From: Steinernema hermaphroditum
Lineage: Eukaryota > Nematoda > Chromadorea > Rhabditida > Steinernematidae
Assembly (NCBI GenBank): GCA_030435675.1
Contig: CM059625.1
Coordinates: forward strand, 1-64,000
Direction of reading: 5' to 3'
DNA length: 64,000 bases
Shown piece after piece: positions 1 to 11,460 of the stretch. The position numbers and the translations under genes are program-made. Within the stretch, counting starts at the first letter, position 1; every line of letters starts with the position of its first letter. The notes beneath the pieces were generated by a model. It was not told where the DNA came from and ran no database searches. It saw nothing but the letters and a program-made list of their open reading frames with translations.

Positions 1-3000
1 TCCTTACCTACCTAGACCTATATCTTATAGGATTCATGGCACCCATTGGAAAGTGTTTAAACCGACCTCCGAGGAAAGCGGTTTTTTCGTATGCACCTCA
101 TAGATATGGTCATAAACATTAGCTGTGCAAAATTTCTACCCTGGACGAGCTCAAAATCGACCATAAATAGGGCATCCTTACCTACCTAGACCTATATCTT
201 ATAGGATTCAAGCTGCCTATTGGAAAGTGTTTAAACCGACCTCCGAGGAAAGCGGTTTTTTCGTATGCACCTCATAGATATGGTCATAAACATTAGCTGT
301 GCAAAATTTCTACCCTGGACGAGCTCAAAATCGACCATAAATAGGGCATCCTTACCTACCTAGACCTATATCTTATAGGATTCATGGCACCCATTGGAAA
401 GTGTTTAAACCGACCTCCGAGGAAAGCGGTTTTTTCGTATGCACCTCATAGATATGGTCATAAACATTAGCTGTGCAAAATTTCTACCCTGGACGAGCTC
501 AAAATCGACCATAAATAGGGCATCCTTACCTACCTAGACCTATATCTTATAGGATTCATGGCACCCATTGGAAAGTGTTTAAACCGACCTCCGAGGAAAG
601 CGGTTTTTTCGTATGCACCTCATAGATATGGTCATAAACATTAGCTGTGCAAAATTTCTACCCTGGACGAGCTCAAAATCGACCATAAATAGGGCATCCT
701 TACCTACCTAGACCTATATCTTATAGGATTCAAGCTGCCTATTGGAAAGTGTTTAAACCGACCTCCGAGGAAAGCGGTTTTTTCGTATGCACCTCATAGA
801 TATGGTCATAAACATTAGCTGTGCAAAATTTCTACCCTGGACGAGCTCAAAATCGACCATAAATAGGGCATCCTTACCTACCTAGACCTATATCTTATAG
901 GATTCATGGCACCCATTGGAAAGTGTTTAAACCGACCTCCGAGGAAAGCGGTTTTTTCGTATGCACCTCATAGATATGGTCATAAACATTAGCTGTGCAA
1001 AATTTCTACCCTGGACGAGCTCAAAATCGACCATAAATAGGGCATCCTTACCTACCTAGACCTATATCTTATAGGATTCATGGCACCCATTGGAAAGTGT
1101 TTAAACCGACCTCCGAGGAAAGCGGTTTTTTCGTATGCACCTCATAGATATGGTCATAAACATTAGCTGTGCAAAATTTCTACCCTGGACGAGCTCAAAA
1201 TCGACCATAAATAGGGCATCCTTACCTACCTAGACCTATATCTTATAGGATTCATGGCACCCATTGGAAAGTGTTTAAACCGACCTCCGAGGAAAGCGGT
1301 TTTTTCGTATGCACCTCATAGATATGGTCATAAACATTATCTATGCAAAATTTCTACCCTGGACGAGCTCAAAATCGACCATAAATAGGGCATCCTTACC
1401 TACCTAGACCTATATCTTATAGGATTCATGGCACCCATTGGAAAGTGTTTAAACCGACCTCCGAGGAAAGCGGTTTTTTCGTATGCACCTCATAGATATG
1501 GTCATAAACATTAGCTGTGCAAAATTTCTACCCTGGACGAGCTCAAAATCGACCATAAATAGGGCATCCTTACCTACCTAGACCTATATCTTATAGGATT
1601 CATGGCACCCATTGGAAAGTGTTTAAACCGACCTCCGAGGAAAGCGGTTTTTTCGTATGCACCTCATAGATATGGTCATAAACATTAGCTGTGCAAAATT
1701 TCTACCCTGGACGAGCTCAAAATCGACCATAAATAGGGCATCCTTACCTACCTAGACCTATATCTTATAGGATTCATGGCACCCATTGGAAAGTGTTTAA
1801 ACCGACCTCCGAGGAAAGCGGTTTTTTCGTATGCACCTCATAGATATGGTCATAAACATTAGCTGTGCAAAATTTCTACCCTGGACGAGCTCAAAATCGA
1901 CCATAAATAGGGCATCCTTACCTACCTAGACCTATATCTTATAGGATTCATGGCACCCATTGGAAAGTGTTTAAACCGACCTCCGAGGAAAGCGGTTTTT
2001 TCGTATGCACCTCATAGATATGGTCATAAACATTAGCTGTGCAAAATTTCTACCCTGGACGAGCTCAAAATCGACCATAAATAGGGCATCCTTACCTACC
2101 TAGACCTATATCTTATAGGATTCATGGCACCCATTGGAAAGTGTTTAAACCGACCTCCGAGGAAAGCGGTTTTTTCGTATGCACCTCATAGATATGGTCA
2201 TAAACATTAGCTGTGCAAAATTTCTACCCTGGACGAGCTCAAAATCGACCATAAATAGGGCATCCTTACCTACCTAGACCTATATCTTATAGGATTCATG
2301 GCACCCATTGGAAAGTGTTTAAACCGACCTCCGAGGAAAGCGGTTTTTTCGTATGCACCTCATAGATATGGTCATAAACATTAGCTAGTGCAAAATTTCT
2401 ACCCTGGACGAGCTCAAAATCGACCATAAATAGGGCATCCTTACCTACCTAGACCTATATCTTATAGGATTCATGGCACCCATTGGAAAGTGTTTAAACC
2501 GACCTCCGAGGAAAGCGGTTTTTTCGTATGCACCTCATAGATATGGTCATAAACATTAGCTGTGCAAAATTTCTACCCTGGACGAGCTCAAAATCGACCA
2601 TAAATAGGGCATCCTTACCTACCTAGACCTATATCTTATAGGATTCATGGCACCCATTGGAAAGTGTTTAAACCGACCTCCGAGGAAAGCGGTTTTTTCG
2701 TATGCACCTCATAGATATGGTCATAAACATTAGCTGTGCAAAATTTCTACCCTGGACGAGCTCAAAATCGACCATAAATAGGGCATCCTTACCTACCTAG
2801 ACCTATATCTTATAGGATTCATGGCACCCATTGGAAAGTGTTTAAACCGACCTCCGAGGAAAGCGGTTTTTTCGTATGCACCTCATAGATATGGTCATAA
2901 ACATTAGCTGTGCAAAATTTCTACCCTGGACGAGCTCAAAATCGACCATAAATAGGGCATCCTTACCTACCTAGACCTATATCTTATAGGATTCATGGCA

Positions 3001-6000
3001 CCCATTGGAAAGTGTTTAAACCGACCTCCGAGGAAAGCGGTTTTTTCGTATGCACCTCATAGATATGGTCATAAACATTAGCTATGCAAAATTTCTACCC
3101 TGGACGAGCTCAAAATCGACCATAAATAGGGCATCCTTACCTACCTAGACCTATATCTTATAGGATTCATGGCACCCATTGGAAAGTGTTTAAACCGACC
3201 TCCGAGGAAAGCGGTTTTTTCGTATGCACCTCATAGATATGGTCATAAACATTAGCTGTGCAAAATTTCTACCCTGGACGAGCTCAAAATCGACCATAAA
3301 TAGGGCATCCTTACCTACCTAGACCTATATCTTATAGGATTCATGGCACCCATTGGAAAGTGTTTAAACCGACCTCCGAGGAAAGCGGTTTTTTCGTATG
3401 CACCTCATAGATATGGTCATAAACATTAGCTGTGCAAAATTTCTACCCTGGACGAGCTCAAAATCGACCATAAATAGGGCATCCTTACCTACCTAGACCT
3501 ATATCTTATAGGATTCATGGCACCCATTGGAAAGTGTTTAAACCGACCTCCGAGGAAAGCGGTTTTTTCGTATGCACCTCATAGATATGGTCATAAACAT
3601 TAGCTGTGCAAAATTTCTACCCTGGACGAGCTCAAAATCGACCATAAATAGGGCATCCTTACCTACCTAGACCTATATCTTATAGGATTCATGGCACCCA
3701 TTGGAAAGTGTTTAAACCGACCTCCGAGGAAAGCGGTTTTTTCGTATGCACCTCATAGATATGGTCATAAACATTAGCTGTGCAAAATTTCTACCCTGGA
3801 CGAGCTCAAAATCGACCATAAATAGGGCATCCTTACCTACCTAGACCTATATCTTATAGGATTCATGGCACCCATTGGAAAGTGTTTAAACCGACCTCCG
3901 AGGAAAGCGGTTTTTTCGTATGCACCTCATAGATATGGTCATAAACATTAGCTGTGCAAAATTTCTACCCTGGACGAGCTCAAAATCGACCATAAATAGG
4001 GCATCCTTACCTACCTAGACCTATATCTTATAGGATTCATGGCACCCATTGGAAAGTGTTTAAACCGACCTCCGAGGAAAGCGGTTTTTTCGTATGCACC
4101 TCATAGATATGGTCATAAACATTAGCTGTGCAAAATTTCTACCCTGGACGAGCTCAAAATCGACCATAAATAGGGCATCCTTACCTACCTAGACCTATAT
4201 CTTATAGGATTCATGGCACCCATTGGAAAGTGTTTAAACCGACCTCCGAGGAAAGCGGTTTTTTCGTATGCACCTCATAGATATGGTCATAAACATTAGC
4301 TGTGCAAAATTTCTACCCTGGACGAGCTCAAAATCGACCATAAATAGGGCATCCTTACCTACCTAGACCTATATCTTATAGGATTCATGGCACCCATTGG
4401 AAAGTGTTTAAACCGACCTCCGAGGAAAGCGGTTTTTTCGTATGCACCTCATAGATATGGTCATAAACATTAGCTGTGCAAAATTTCTACCCTGGACGAG
4501 CTCAAAATCGACCATAAATAGGGCATCCTTACCTACCTAGACCTATATCTTATAGGATTCATGGCACCCATTGGAAAGTGTTTAAACCGACCTCCGAGGA
4601 AAGCGGTTTTTTCGTATGCACCTCATAGATATGGTCATAAACATTAGCTGTGCAAAATTTCTACCCTGGACGAGCTCAAAATCGACCATAAATAGGGCAT
4701 CCTTACCTACCTAGACCTATATCTTATAGGATTCATGGCACCCATTGGAAAGTGTTTAAACCGACCTCCGAGGAAAGCGGTTTTTTCGTATGCACCTCAT
4801 AGATATGGTCATAAACATTAGCTGTGCAAAATTTCTACCCTGGACGAGCTCAAAATCGACCATAAATAGGGCATCCTTACCTACCTAGACCTATATCTTA
4901 TAGGATTCATGCCGCCCATTGGAAAGTGTTTAAACCGACCTCCGAGGAAAGCGGTTTTTTCGTATGCACCTCATAGATATGGTCATAAACATTAGCTGTG
5001 CAAAATTTCTACCCTGGACGAGCTCAAAATCGACCATAAATAGGGCATCCTTACCTACCTAGACCTATATCTTATAGGATTCATGGCACCCATTGGAAAG
5101 TGTTTAAACCGACCTCCGAGGAAAGCGGTTTTTTCGTATGCACCTCATAGATATGGTCATAAACATTAGCTGTGCAAAATTTCTACCCTGGACGAGCTCA
5201 AAATCGACCATAAATAGGGCATCCTTACCTACCTAGACCTATATCTTATAGGATTCATGGCACCCATTGGAAAGTGTTTAAACCGACCTCCGAGGAAAGC
5301 GGTTTTTTCGTATGCACCTCATAGATATGGTCATAAACATTAGCTGTGCAAAATTTCTACCCTGGACGAGCTCAAAATCGACCATAAATAGGGCATCCTT
5401 ACCTACCTAGACCTATATCTTATAGGATTCATGGCACCCATTGGAAAGTGTTTAAACCGACCTCCGAGGAAAGCGGTTTTTTCGTATGCACCTCATAGAT
5501 ATGGTCATAAACATTAGCTGTGCAAAATTTCTACCCTGGACGAGCTCAAAATCGACCATAAATAGGGCATCCTTACCTACCTAGACCTATATCTTATAGG
5601 ATTCATGGCACCCATTGGAAAGTGTTTAAACCGACCTCCGAGGAAAGCGGTTTTTTCGTATGCACCTCATAGATATGGTCATAAACATTAGCTGTGCAAA
5701 ATTTCTACCCTGGACGAGCTCAAAATCGACCATAAATAGGGCATCCTTACCTACCTAGACCTATATCTTATAGGATTCATGGCACCCATTGGAAAGTGTT
5801 TAAACCGACCTCCGAGGAAAGCGGTTTTTTCGTATGCACCTCATAGATATGGTCATAAACATTAGCTGTGCAAAATTTCTACCCTGGACGAGCTCAAAAT
5901 CGACCATAAATAGGGCATCCTTACCTACCTAGACCTATATCTTATAGGATTCATGGCACCCATTGGAAAGTGTTTAAACCGACCTCCGAGGAAAGCGGTT

Positions 6001-8179
6001 TTTTCGTATGCACCTCATAGATATGGTCATAAACATTAGCTGTGCAAAATTTCTACCCTGGACGAGCTCAAAATCGACCATAAATAGGGCATCCTTACCT
6101 ACCTAGACCTATATCTTATAGGATTCATGGCACCCATTGGAAAGTGTTTAAACCGACCTCCGAGGAAAGCGGTTTTTTCGTATGCACCTCATAGATATGG
6201 TCATAAACATTAGCTGTGCAAAATTTCTACCCTGGACGAGCTCAAAATCGACCATAAATAGGGCATCCTTACCTACCTAGACCTATATCTTATAGGATTC
6301 ATGGCACCCATTGGAAAGTGTTTAAACCGACCTCCGAGGAAAGCGGTTTTTTCGTATGCACCTCATAGATATGGTCATAAACATTAGCTGTGCAAAATTT
6401 CTACCCTGGACGAGCTCAAAATCGACCATAAATAGGGCATCCTTACCTACCTAGACCTATATCTTATAGGATTCATGGCACCCATTGGAAAGTGTTTAAA
6501 CCGACCTCCGAGGAAAGCGGTTTTTTCGTATGCACCTCATAGATATGGTCATAAACATTAGCTGTGCAAAATTTCTACCCTGGACGAGCTCAAAATCGAC
6601 CATAAATAGGGCATCCTTACCTACCTAGACCTATATCTTATAGGATTCATGGCACCCATTGGAAAGTGTTTAAACCGACCTCCGAGGAAAGCGGTTTTTT
6701 CGTATGCACCTCATAGATATGGTCATAAACATTAGCTGTGCAAAATTTCTACCCTGGACGAGCTCAAAATCGACCATAAATAGGGCATCCTTACCTACCT
6801 AGACCTATATCTTATAGGATTCATGGCACCCATTGGAAAGTGTTTAAACCGACCTCCGAGGAAAGCGGTTTTTTCGTATGCACCTCATAGATATGGTCAT
6901 AAACATTAGCTGTGCAAAATTTCTACCCTGGACGAGCTCAAAATCGACCATAAATAGGGCATCCTTACCTACCTAGACCTATATCTTATAGGATTCATGG
7001 CACCCATTGGAAAGTGTTTAAACCGACCTCCGAGGAAAGCGGTTTTTTCGTATGCACCTCATAGATATGGTCATAAACATTAGCTGTGCAAAATTTCTAC
7101 CCTGGACGAGCTCAAAATCGACCATAAATAGGGCATCCTTACCTACCTAGACCTATATCTTATAGGATTCATGGCACCCATTGGAAAGTGTTTAAACCGA
7201 CCTCCGAGGAAAGCGGTTTTTTCGTATGCACCTCATAGATATGGTCATAAACATTAGCTGTGCAAAATTTCTACCCTGGACGAGCTCAAAATCGACCATA
7301 AATAGGGCATCCTTACCTACCTAGACCTATATCTTATAGGATTCATGGCACCCATTGGAAAGTGTTTAAACCGACCTCCGAGGAAAGCGGTTTTTTCGTA
7401 TGCACCTCATAGATATGGTCATAAACATTAGCTGTGCAAAATTTCTACCCTGGACGAGCTCAAAATCGACCATAAATAGGGCATCCTTACCTACCTAGAC
7501 CTATATCTTATAGGATTCATGGCACCCATTGGAAAGTGTTTAAACCGACCTCCGAGGAAAGCGGTTTTTTCGTATGCACCTCATAGATATGGTCATAAAC
7601 ATTAGCTGTGCAAAATTTCTACCCTGGACGAGCTCAAAATCGACCATAAATAGGGCATCCTTACCTACCTAGACCTATATCTTATAGGATTCATGGCACC
7701 CATTGGAAAGTGTTTAAACCGACCTCCGAGGAAAGCGGTTTTTTCGTATGCACCTCATAGATATGGTCATAAACATTAGCTGTGCAAAATTTCTACCCTG
7801 GACGAGCTCAAAATCGACCATAAATAGGGCATCCTTACCTACCTAGACCTATATCTTATAGGATTCATGGCACCCATTGGAAAGTGTTTAAACCGACCTC
7901 CGAGGAAAGCGGTTTTTTCGTATGCACCTCATAGATATGGTCATAAACATTAGCTGTGCAAAATTTCTACCCTGGACGAGCTCAAAATCGACCATAAATA
8001 GGGCATCCTTACCTACCTAGACCTATATCTTATAGGATTCATGGCACCCATTGGAAAGTGTTGAAACCGACCTCCGAGGAAAGCGGTTTTTTCGTATGCG
8101 CCTCATAGATATGGTCATAAACATTAGCTGTGCAAAATTTCTACCCTGGACGAGCTCAAAATCGACCATAAATAGGGCA
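1..8179. repeat. 174-bp satellite DNA array (47 near-identical copies)
   Basis: The unit is 174 bp, seen from the recurrence of TCCTTACCTACCTAGACC at 1, 175, 349 and so on. Forty-seven copies run head to tail and are almost identical. Visible variants are few: copies 2 (175-348) and 5 (697-870) share a change after GGATTCA; copy 8 (1219-1392) and copy 18 (2960-3133) have changes near the TTAGCTGTGC motif; copy 14 has one inserted base near 2383; copy 29 reads ATGCCGCCC near 4908; copy 47 has two substitutions near 8062-8100. The array continues beyond the left edge of the window. No open frame of note lies inside it. High homogeneity suggests recent amplification or gene conversion, although assembly collapse or expansion can look the same. 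Confidence 0.98.
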
Positions 8180-8371
8180 TCCTTACCTACCTAGACCTAT
8201 ATCTTATAGGATTCATGGCACCCATTGGAAAGTGTTTAAACCGACCTCCGAGGAAGAGGGCGGTTATAATTTCGTATGCACCTCATAGATATGGTCATAA
8301 ACATGTAGTCTGTGCAAAATCTTCTACCCTGGACGGAGCTGCAAAATCGCACCATAAACTTAGGGAATCCT
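8180..8371. repeat. Decayed edge copy of the satellite
   Basis: The forty-eighth copy is recognisable but carries many one- to three-base insertions, for example in the AAAGCGG block near 8253-8270, in TTAGCTG near 8305 and in the last 50 bases. It ends around 8371, where sequence coding for a retrotransposon integrase begins on the minus strand. Degenerate copies are expected at satellite array borders. The alternative is indel noise from long reads. Confidence 0.9.
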
Positions 8372-8835
8372 TTTCTTGCTACGAATCGGCGGAAGCAACG
8401 GAGGAATTCTTCTGTCGAGAGGTTATCGGCTACTTCGATGTGGACGGCTCGAATCGTCAGGCATGTAAAGACTGCCATGCAGAGTTTGACGATTCCGGAG
8501 TTGGCCCTCACGTTGAATGGGCCTGCGTAGTCGACGGCTGAGGCTTCGAACGGTTGATGACGATTGACACGGCTGGACGGGAGTTGTGGAAGCTTCGGTA
8601 CTCGGAAGGGTTGGATCTTCTGATTTCGGCAGTGCTGGCATTTCTTCAGGGCTTTCTTCACTTGACGACGGATCTGACGGATGTAGAAGAATTGTCGGAG
8701 CTGAGTGGCGACGTGATCAATGCTGCTGTGCATCGTTCGTTCATGGACATCACAGATGATGAGGTGTGTGAGCCAGTGGTCCTTGGGAAGGTAGATCGGA
8801 TTTCTAGCATCTTCGGACATTGAGCTTTTTCCCAT
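8372..8835 (-). pseudogene. BEL/Pao integrase fragment (zinc-binding domain and start of catalytic core)
   Basis: The minus-strand frame shows a His-His-Cys-Cys zinc-binding arrangement, with the cysteine pair in CQHC. The beginning of the integrase core follows, with the first catalytic Asp in VDYAGPF and the TRAVHIEV-type strand (here with Ile before Arg). It ends after the RRFVARKGFPK-like helix, where satellite sequence begins, so the second Asp and the Glu of the DDE triad are missing. It abuts the RT fragment directly at about 8836, in a different frame. The RNase H-coding stretch that should lie between them has been deleted. Confidence 0.88.
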
Positions 8836-9015
8836 TCGGCATGATCGTCTGTTCGTCTTCGTTCGCAGGCTAGCTTCATCTTCTCTTGGGCTTCTTTAAT
8901 CGATCCGGCTCCGAAGATGGTGTCATCCACGTAGGTATTCTGCAGGAGCTCTTTGTCGAGAGGAGTGTTGGTCTTCTCGAGGTGGGTCTTGAGGACGGCT
9001 GCGAGCAGAAAAGGG
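8836..9015 (-). pseudogene. BEL/Pao reverse transcriptase, catalytic-motif part
   Basis: A short minus-strand segment contains the Pao-type RT palm with the YVDD catalytic motif followed by a thumb-like helix. On its 5' side it is separated from the rest of RT by the hAT-like insertion at 9024-10750. The insertion point lies between the conserved strand ending in MNFG and the SPFLLAA-type helix. On its other side it runs into integrase sequence. It is clearly not functional. Confidence 0.88.
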
Positions 9016-9127
9016 CTGGATACCAGGGATGCACCCGGTTCCGGTTTTCCCGGTTTTCCGGCTTTATTTGCGCCGGAATTCCGGTTCCGGTTCCCGTGTC
9101 GGTTTTTTTTTTCGTTCCGGTGTGTGT

Positions 9128-9262
9128 AGTTATAGTATAGTCCTAAGCCGAAGCCTAAGCAAAGCCTGGACTCGCTGCGGGCGCGCGAATCGAGCCCCGT
9201 ATTCATTTTGCGTGAGGCCTAACATCCGGGCTTGGCTTCGGCTCCGGCTTAGGACAATGTCT
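9128..9262. repeat. Imperfect inverted repeat inside the hAT-like element
   Basis: The sequence GTCCTAAGCCGAAGCC near 9139 reappears inverted as GGCTTCGGCTCCGGCTTAGG near 9233-9253, separated by about 80 bases of GC-rich DNA. This may be a nested miniature element or a structural stem; nothing distinguishes the two from this copy alone. Confidence 0.6.
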
Positions 9263-9441
9263 ATTGATTTAAAGCGAGCCCGAAGGGCGAGGCCTGTAGT
9301 CTTAACAGCTTCGAAAAGTATTGTAGTGACACCAGGAAGGGCCTAACCCACGAGCAGCGTGCTACGCTATGATTGCGCTAAGTAGATTGCACGCTAAGTG
9401 TTTTTTTGAGCGCTAAAGTCGTGTTACGTCTTTAGAGATTA

Positions 9442-9590
9442 TGTGCACACGAAGTCCATTATGTGCACACTTTTGGAATTCTGTGCACACGAAATTATTT
9501 CTGTGCACACGAAATTAATTATGTGCACACCAAATTGATTATGTGCACACGAAATTAATTATGTGCACAATTGTGAAAATTATGTGCACA
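9442..9590. repeat. Eight TGTGCACA palindromes at 20-bp spacing
   Basis: The self-complementary octamer TGTGCACA occurs at 9442, 9462, 9482, 9502, 9522, 9542, 9562 and 9583. The period is exactly 20 bp for seven copies and 21 for the last. Spacers are AT-rich, commonly CGAAATTAATTA-like. Two helical turns per unit would place every palindrome on the same DNA face. Such arrays are known as subterminal protein-binding repeats in hAT elements; that role here is inference. Confidence 0.95.
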
Positions 9591-10077
9591 ATTCTTGTAT
9601 ACAGCCGAAGTGTCGCTCAGGAATAGATTTCAGAATGCGCGTTTCTCACATTTTTTACAGGTCGGAGCAATTTTGAAGTGCAATCCAAAAGTTTTCGATT
9701 GAACTAGCGCCAGTTGAAGGCATTTAGATTAAGGATTAAGCTACTTGGTTTCAGGAAACCTTAATTGAGACGAGAAAAAACTCACAAGGGAACCTCCCTA
9801 AGTGATAGTTGCAGATCGAAATAAATTCTGGTGTAACAGATAAAGAACATCTTAGAAAGACGAACGCGAAGACTGGCCCTTCTCTGTATCAAATACAACT
9901 TCAAAAAAACTCTTTGCTGGGATAGGAACTGCGAAATAAAAAAAAAAAAAACCCAAATTTCACAAAAGTGAAATTTCGCTTAGCACTCCCAATTTTTGCA
10001 AAAGATTTCAAAGCAGGGACCCTGCTGATAAACACAGTTGTGCTGAAAATAAGGAAAGTAGAAAATAAAAAATGGAA

Positions 10078-10155
10078 GAGCCTAAGTGGGGGGTCGAACC
10101 CAACACGGCAAACTGGTAGGGAAGACCACTACCCCTCAACTACGCGTACACACTA
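10078..10155 (-). other. tRNA-like (Pol III promoter-like) module
   Basis: On the minus strand a TAGTTGAGGGG stretch resembles an A box. About 45 bases downstream comes a good B box, GGTTCGACCCC, followed about 25 bases later by a run of T. The anticodon-arm-like segment can be drawn, but the two ends do not form a proper 7-bp acceptor stem, so this is a tRNA-derived or degenerate tRNA sequence and not a working tRNA gene. It sits inside the hAT-like element. Confidence 0.5.
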
Positions 10156-10758
10156 GCCTAACGCAATTTCATTGTACTAGTCGCGACTACCCTGATTTTT
10201 CAATTTCAATATCTCCTGAATTCACTTGTGTCGCGTGCTTTCTTCGGTTTTGGATCAATTTTTGACTGCACCAGGTCACTTTCAGCGCGAGTTGAGGCCG
10301 ATTGATCCGTGTTGATGGCATTTTGATCGCCATCGTCGCAATTTTAGATCAGTCGACGAAATCTCCTCGGCGAGTCGATGTCGGTCACGCCGAATTTGCT
10401 AGGAGAAGGAAGCGCCAGATAGCGAGGGTTGAAAATAGACTACTTTAGTATTCCACGCCTGTCCCTCCGAACGATGGTCACTCGGTAGAAAGAAACCATT
10501 TTTCAGAGCTACCAAATAGCGAAGTTAACTAGTAGTGAATATCAGATATTCAGGTGTAGAATAGGAAAGGAAATTTGAATATCATAACGTAACTTTAAAA
10601 GAGCCAAAAAACGTCTAAAAGCTACCAAAAAAATAAGCAGTACTATTGTCACACCCCGTATGTGCACTGTACTGCCGGTTCCGGTTCCGGTGCCGGTTTT
10701 TTTCGCACCGGAATTCCGGTTCCGGTTTTTTTCGTTCCGGTGCATCCCTACTGGATAC

Positions 10759-11460
10759 GGTCCCGAAATTCATGCGACAGAAGCGGTAGTACTGGAGGTT
10801 CTCTTGAGTGAACAGCTTGTTCCAGTTTTTCGGGACGATGAAGCGGAGAAGGTCACGGTCGGGCTTGTTGATTCCGATTTGAAGGAAGCACTTTTCGACG
10901 TCAGCGGTGGCGACGATTTCATATTCGCGGAAGCGAATGAGCAGCTTCAGGAGTGATGGGAGCATGTTTTCTCTGGGGTACAGCAGCTTGTTCAGCGACA
11001 ACGATCCTTCGGTGGCGGCGGAAGCGTTGTAGACGAGGCGATACTTCGTTGTCGTTGACGTCTTCTTCTCAACGATGTGATAAGAGAGATACATCGTGAT
11101 ACCAGTGGGGTTATCTCGTTCTTCATCTGGGATCTTCTCGGCGATTCCTTCTTCGTCCCATTCGGCAACGGTTTCGATGATCTTCTCTTGTATGATCGGC
11201 TTCTTGTTAGTCGTATTCTTCAGGGCGATGAGGTGGCTAATCGCAAGGCCTTCGTTCGAGGGTACGTTGATGTCTCGATCCTTCAGGGGGAGGCTGACGT
11301 GGTAGCGGCCTTCTTTGCAGGTGACTGTCTTTCGGAACAGATTCCATGCGGCTTCGTCTTCCTTCTCGTTGGGATCTTCTCGTATCCCGATCGTTTCCAT
11401 GTCGAACCATTTGTTGATCTGGATTTCCGAGCTCTCTTCGGGAGCAGCGAGGGTGATGGC
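10759..11460 (-). pseudogene. BEL/Pao reverse transcriptase, N-terminal part
   Basis: The minus-strand frame contains Pao RT hallmarks: a YRLVYNASA strand and an ADVEKCFLQIGI block carrying the first catalytic aspartate, ending in a CRMNFG strand at the hAT insertion point. Its frame differs from the upstream gag-protease frame. The two overlap between about 11283 and 11490, and the INKW segment before RT is read in the second frame, so one frameshift has occurred there. Confidence 0.9.

Larger units (their letters stand above)
9024..10750. mobile_element. hAT-like non-autonomous DNA transposon (1727 bp)
   Basis: The ends are imperfect terminal inverted repeats: CAGGGATGCACCCGG at the left and, read inward from the right, TAGGGATGCACCGG. 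The element is flanked by a perfect 8-bp direct repeat, CTGGATAC, at 9016-9023 and 10751-10758. An 8-bp target duplication and a C/TAGGG start are hallmarks of the hAT superfamily. Both ends carry clustered CCGGTTCCGG and CCGGAATTCCGG palindromic blocks. The interior has no transposase frame, but it holds an inverted repeat, eight spaced TGTGCACA palindromes and a tRNA-like module. It is inserted in the RT gene of the Pao element, so it is younger than that element. Confidence 0.9.

Noticed and set aside
8215..8541. Plus-strand 108-codon frame at the satellite edge
   Set aside because: It runs from degenerate satellite into the antisense of integrase sequence, so it is a shadow frame.
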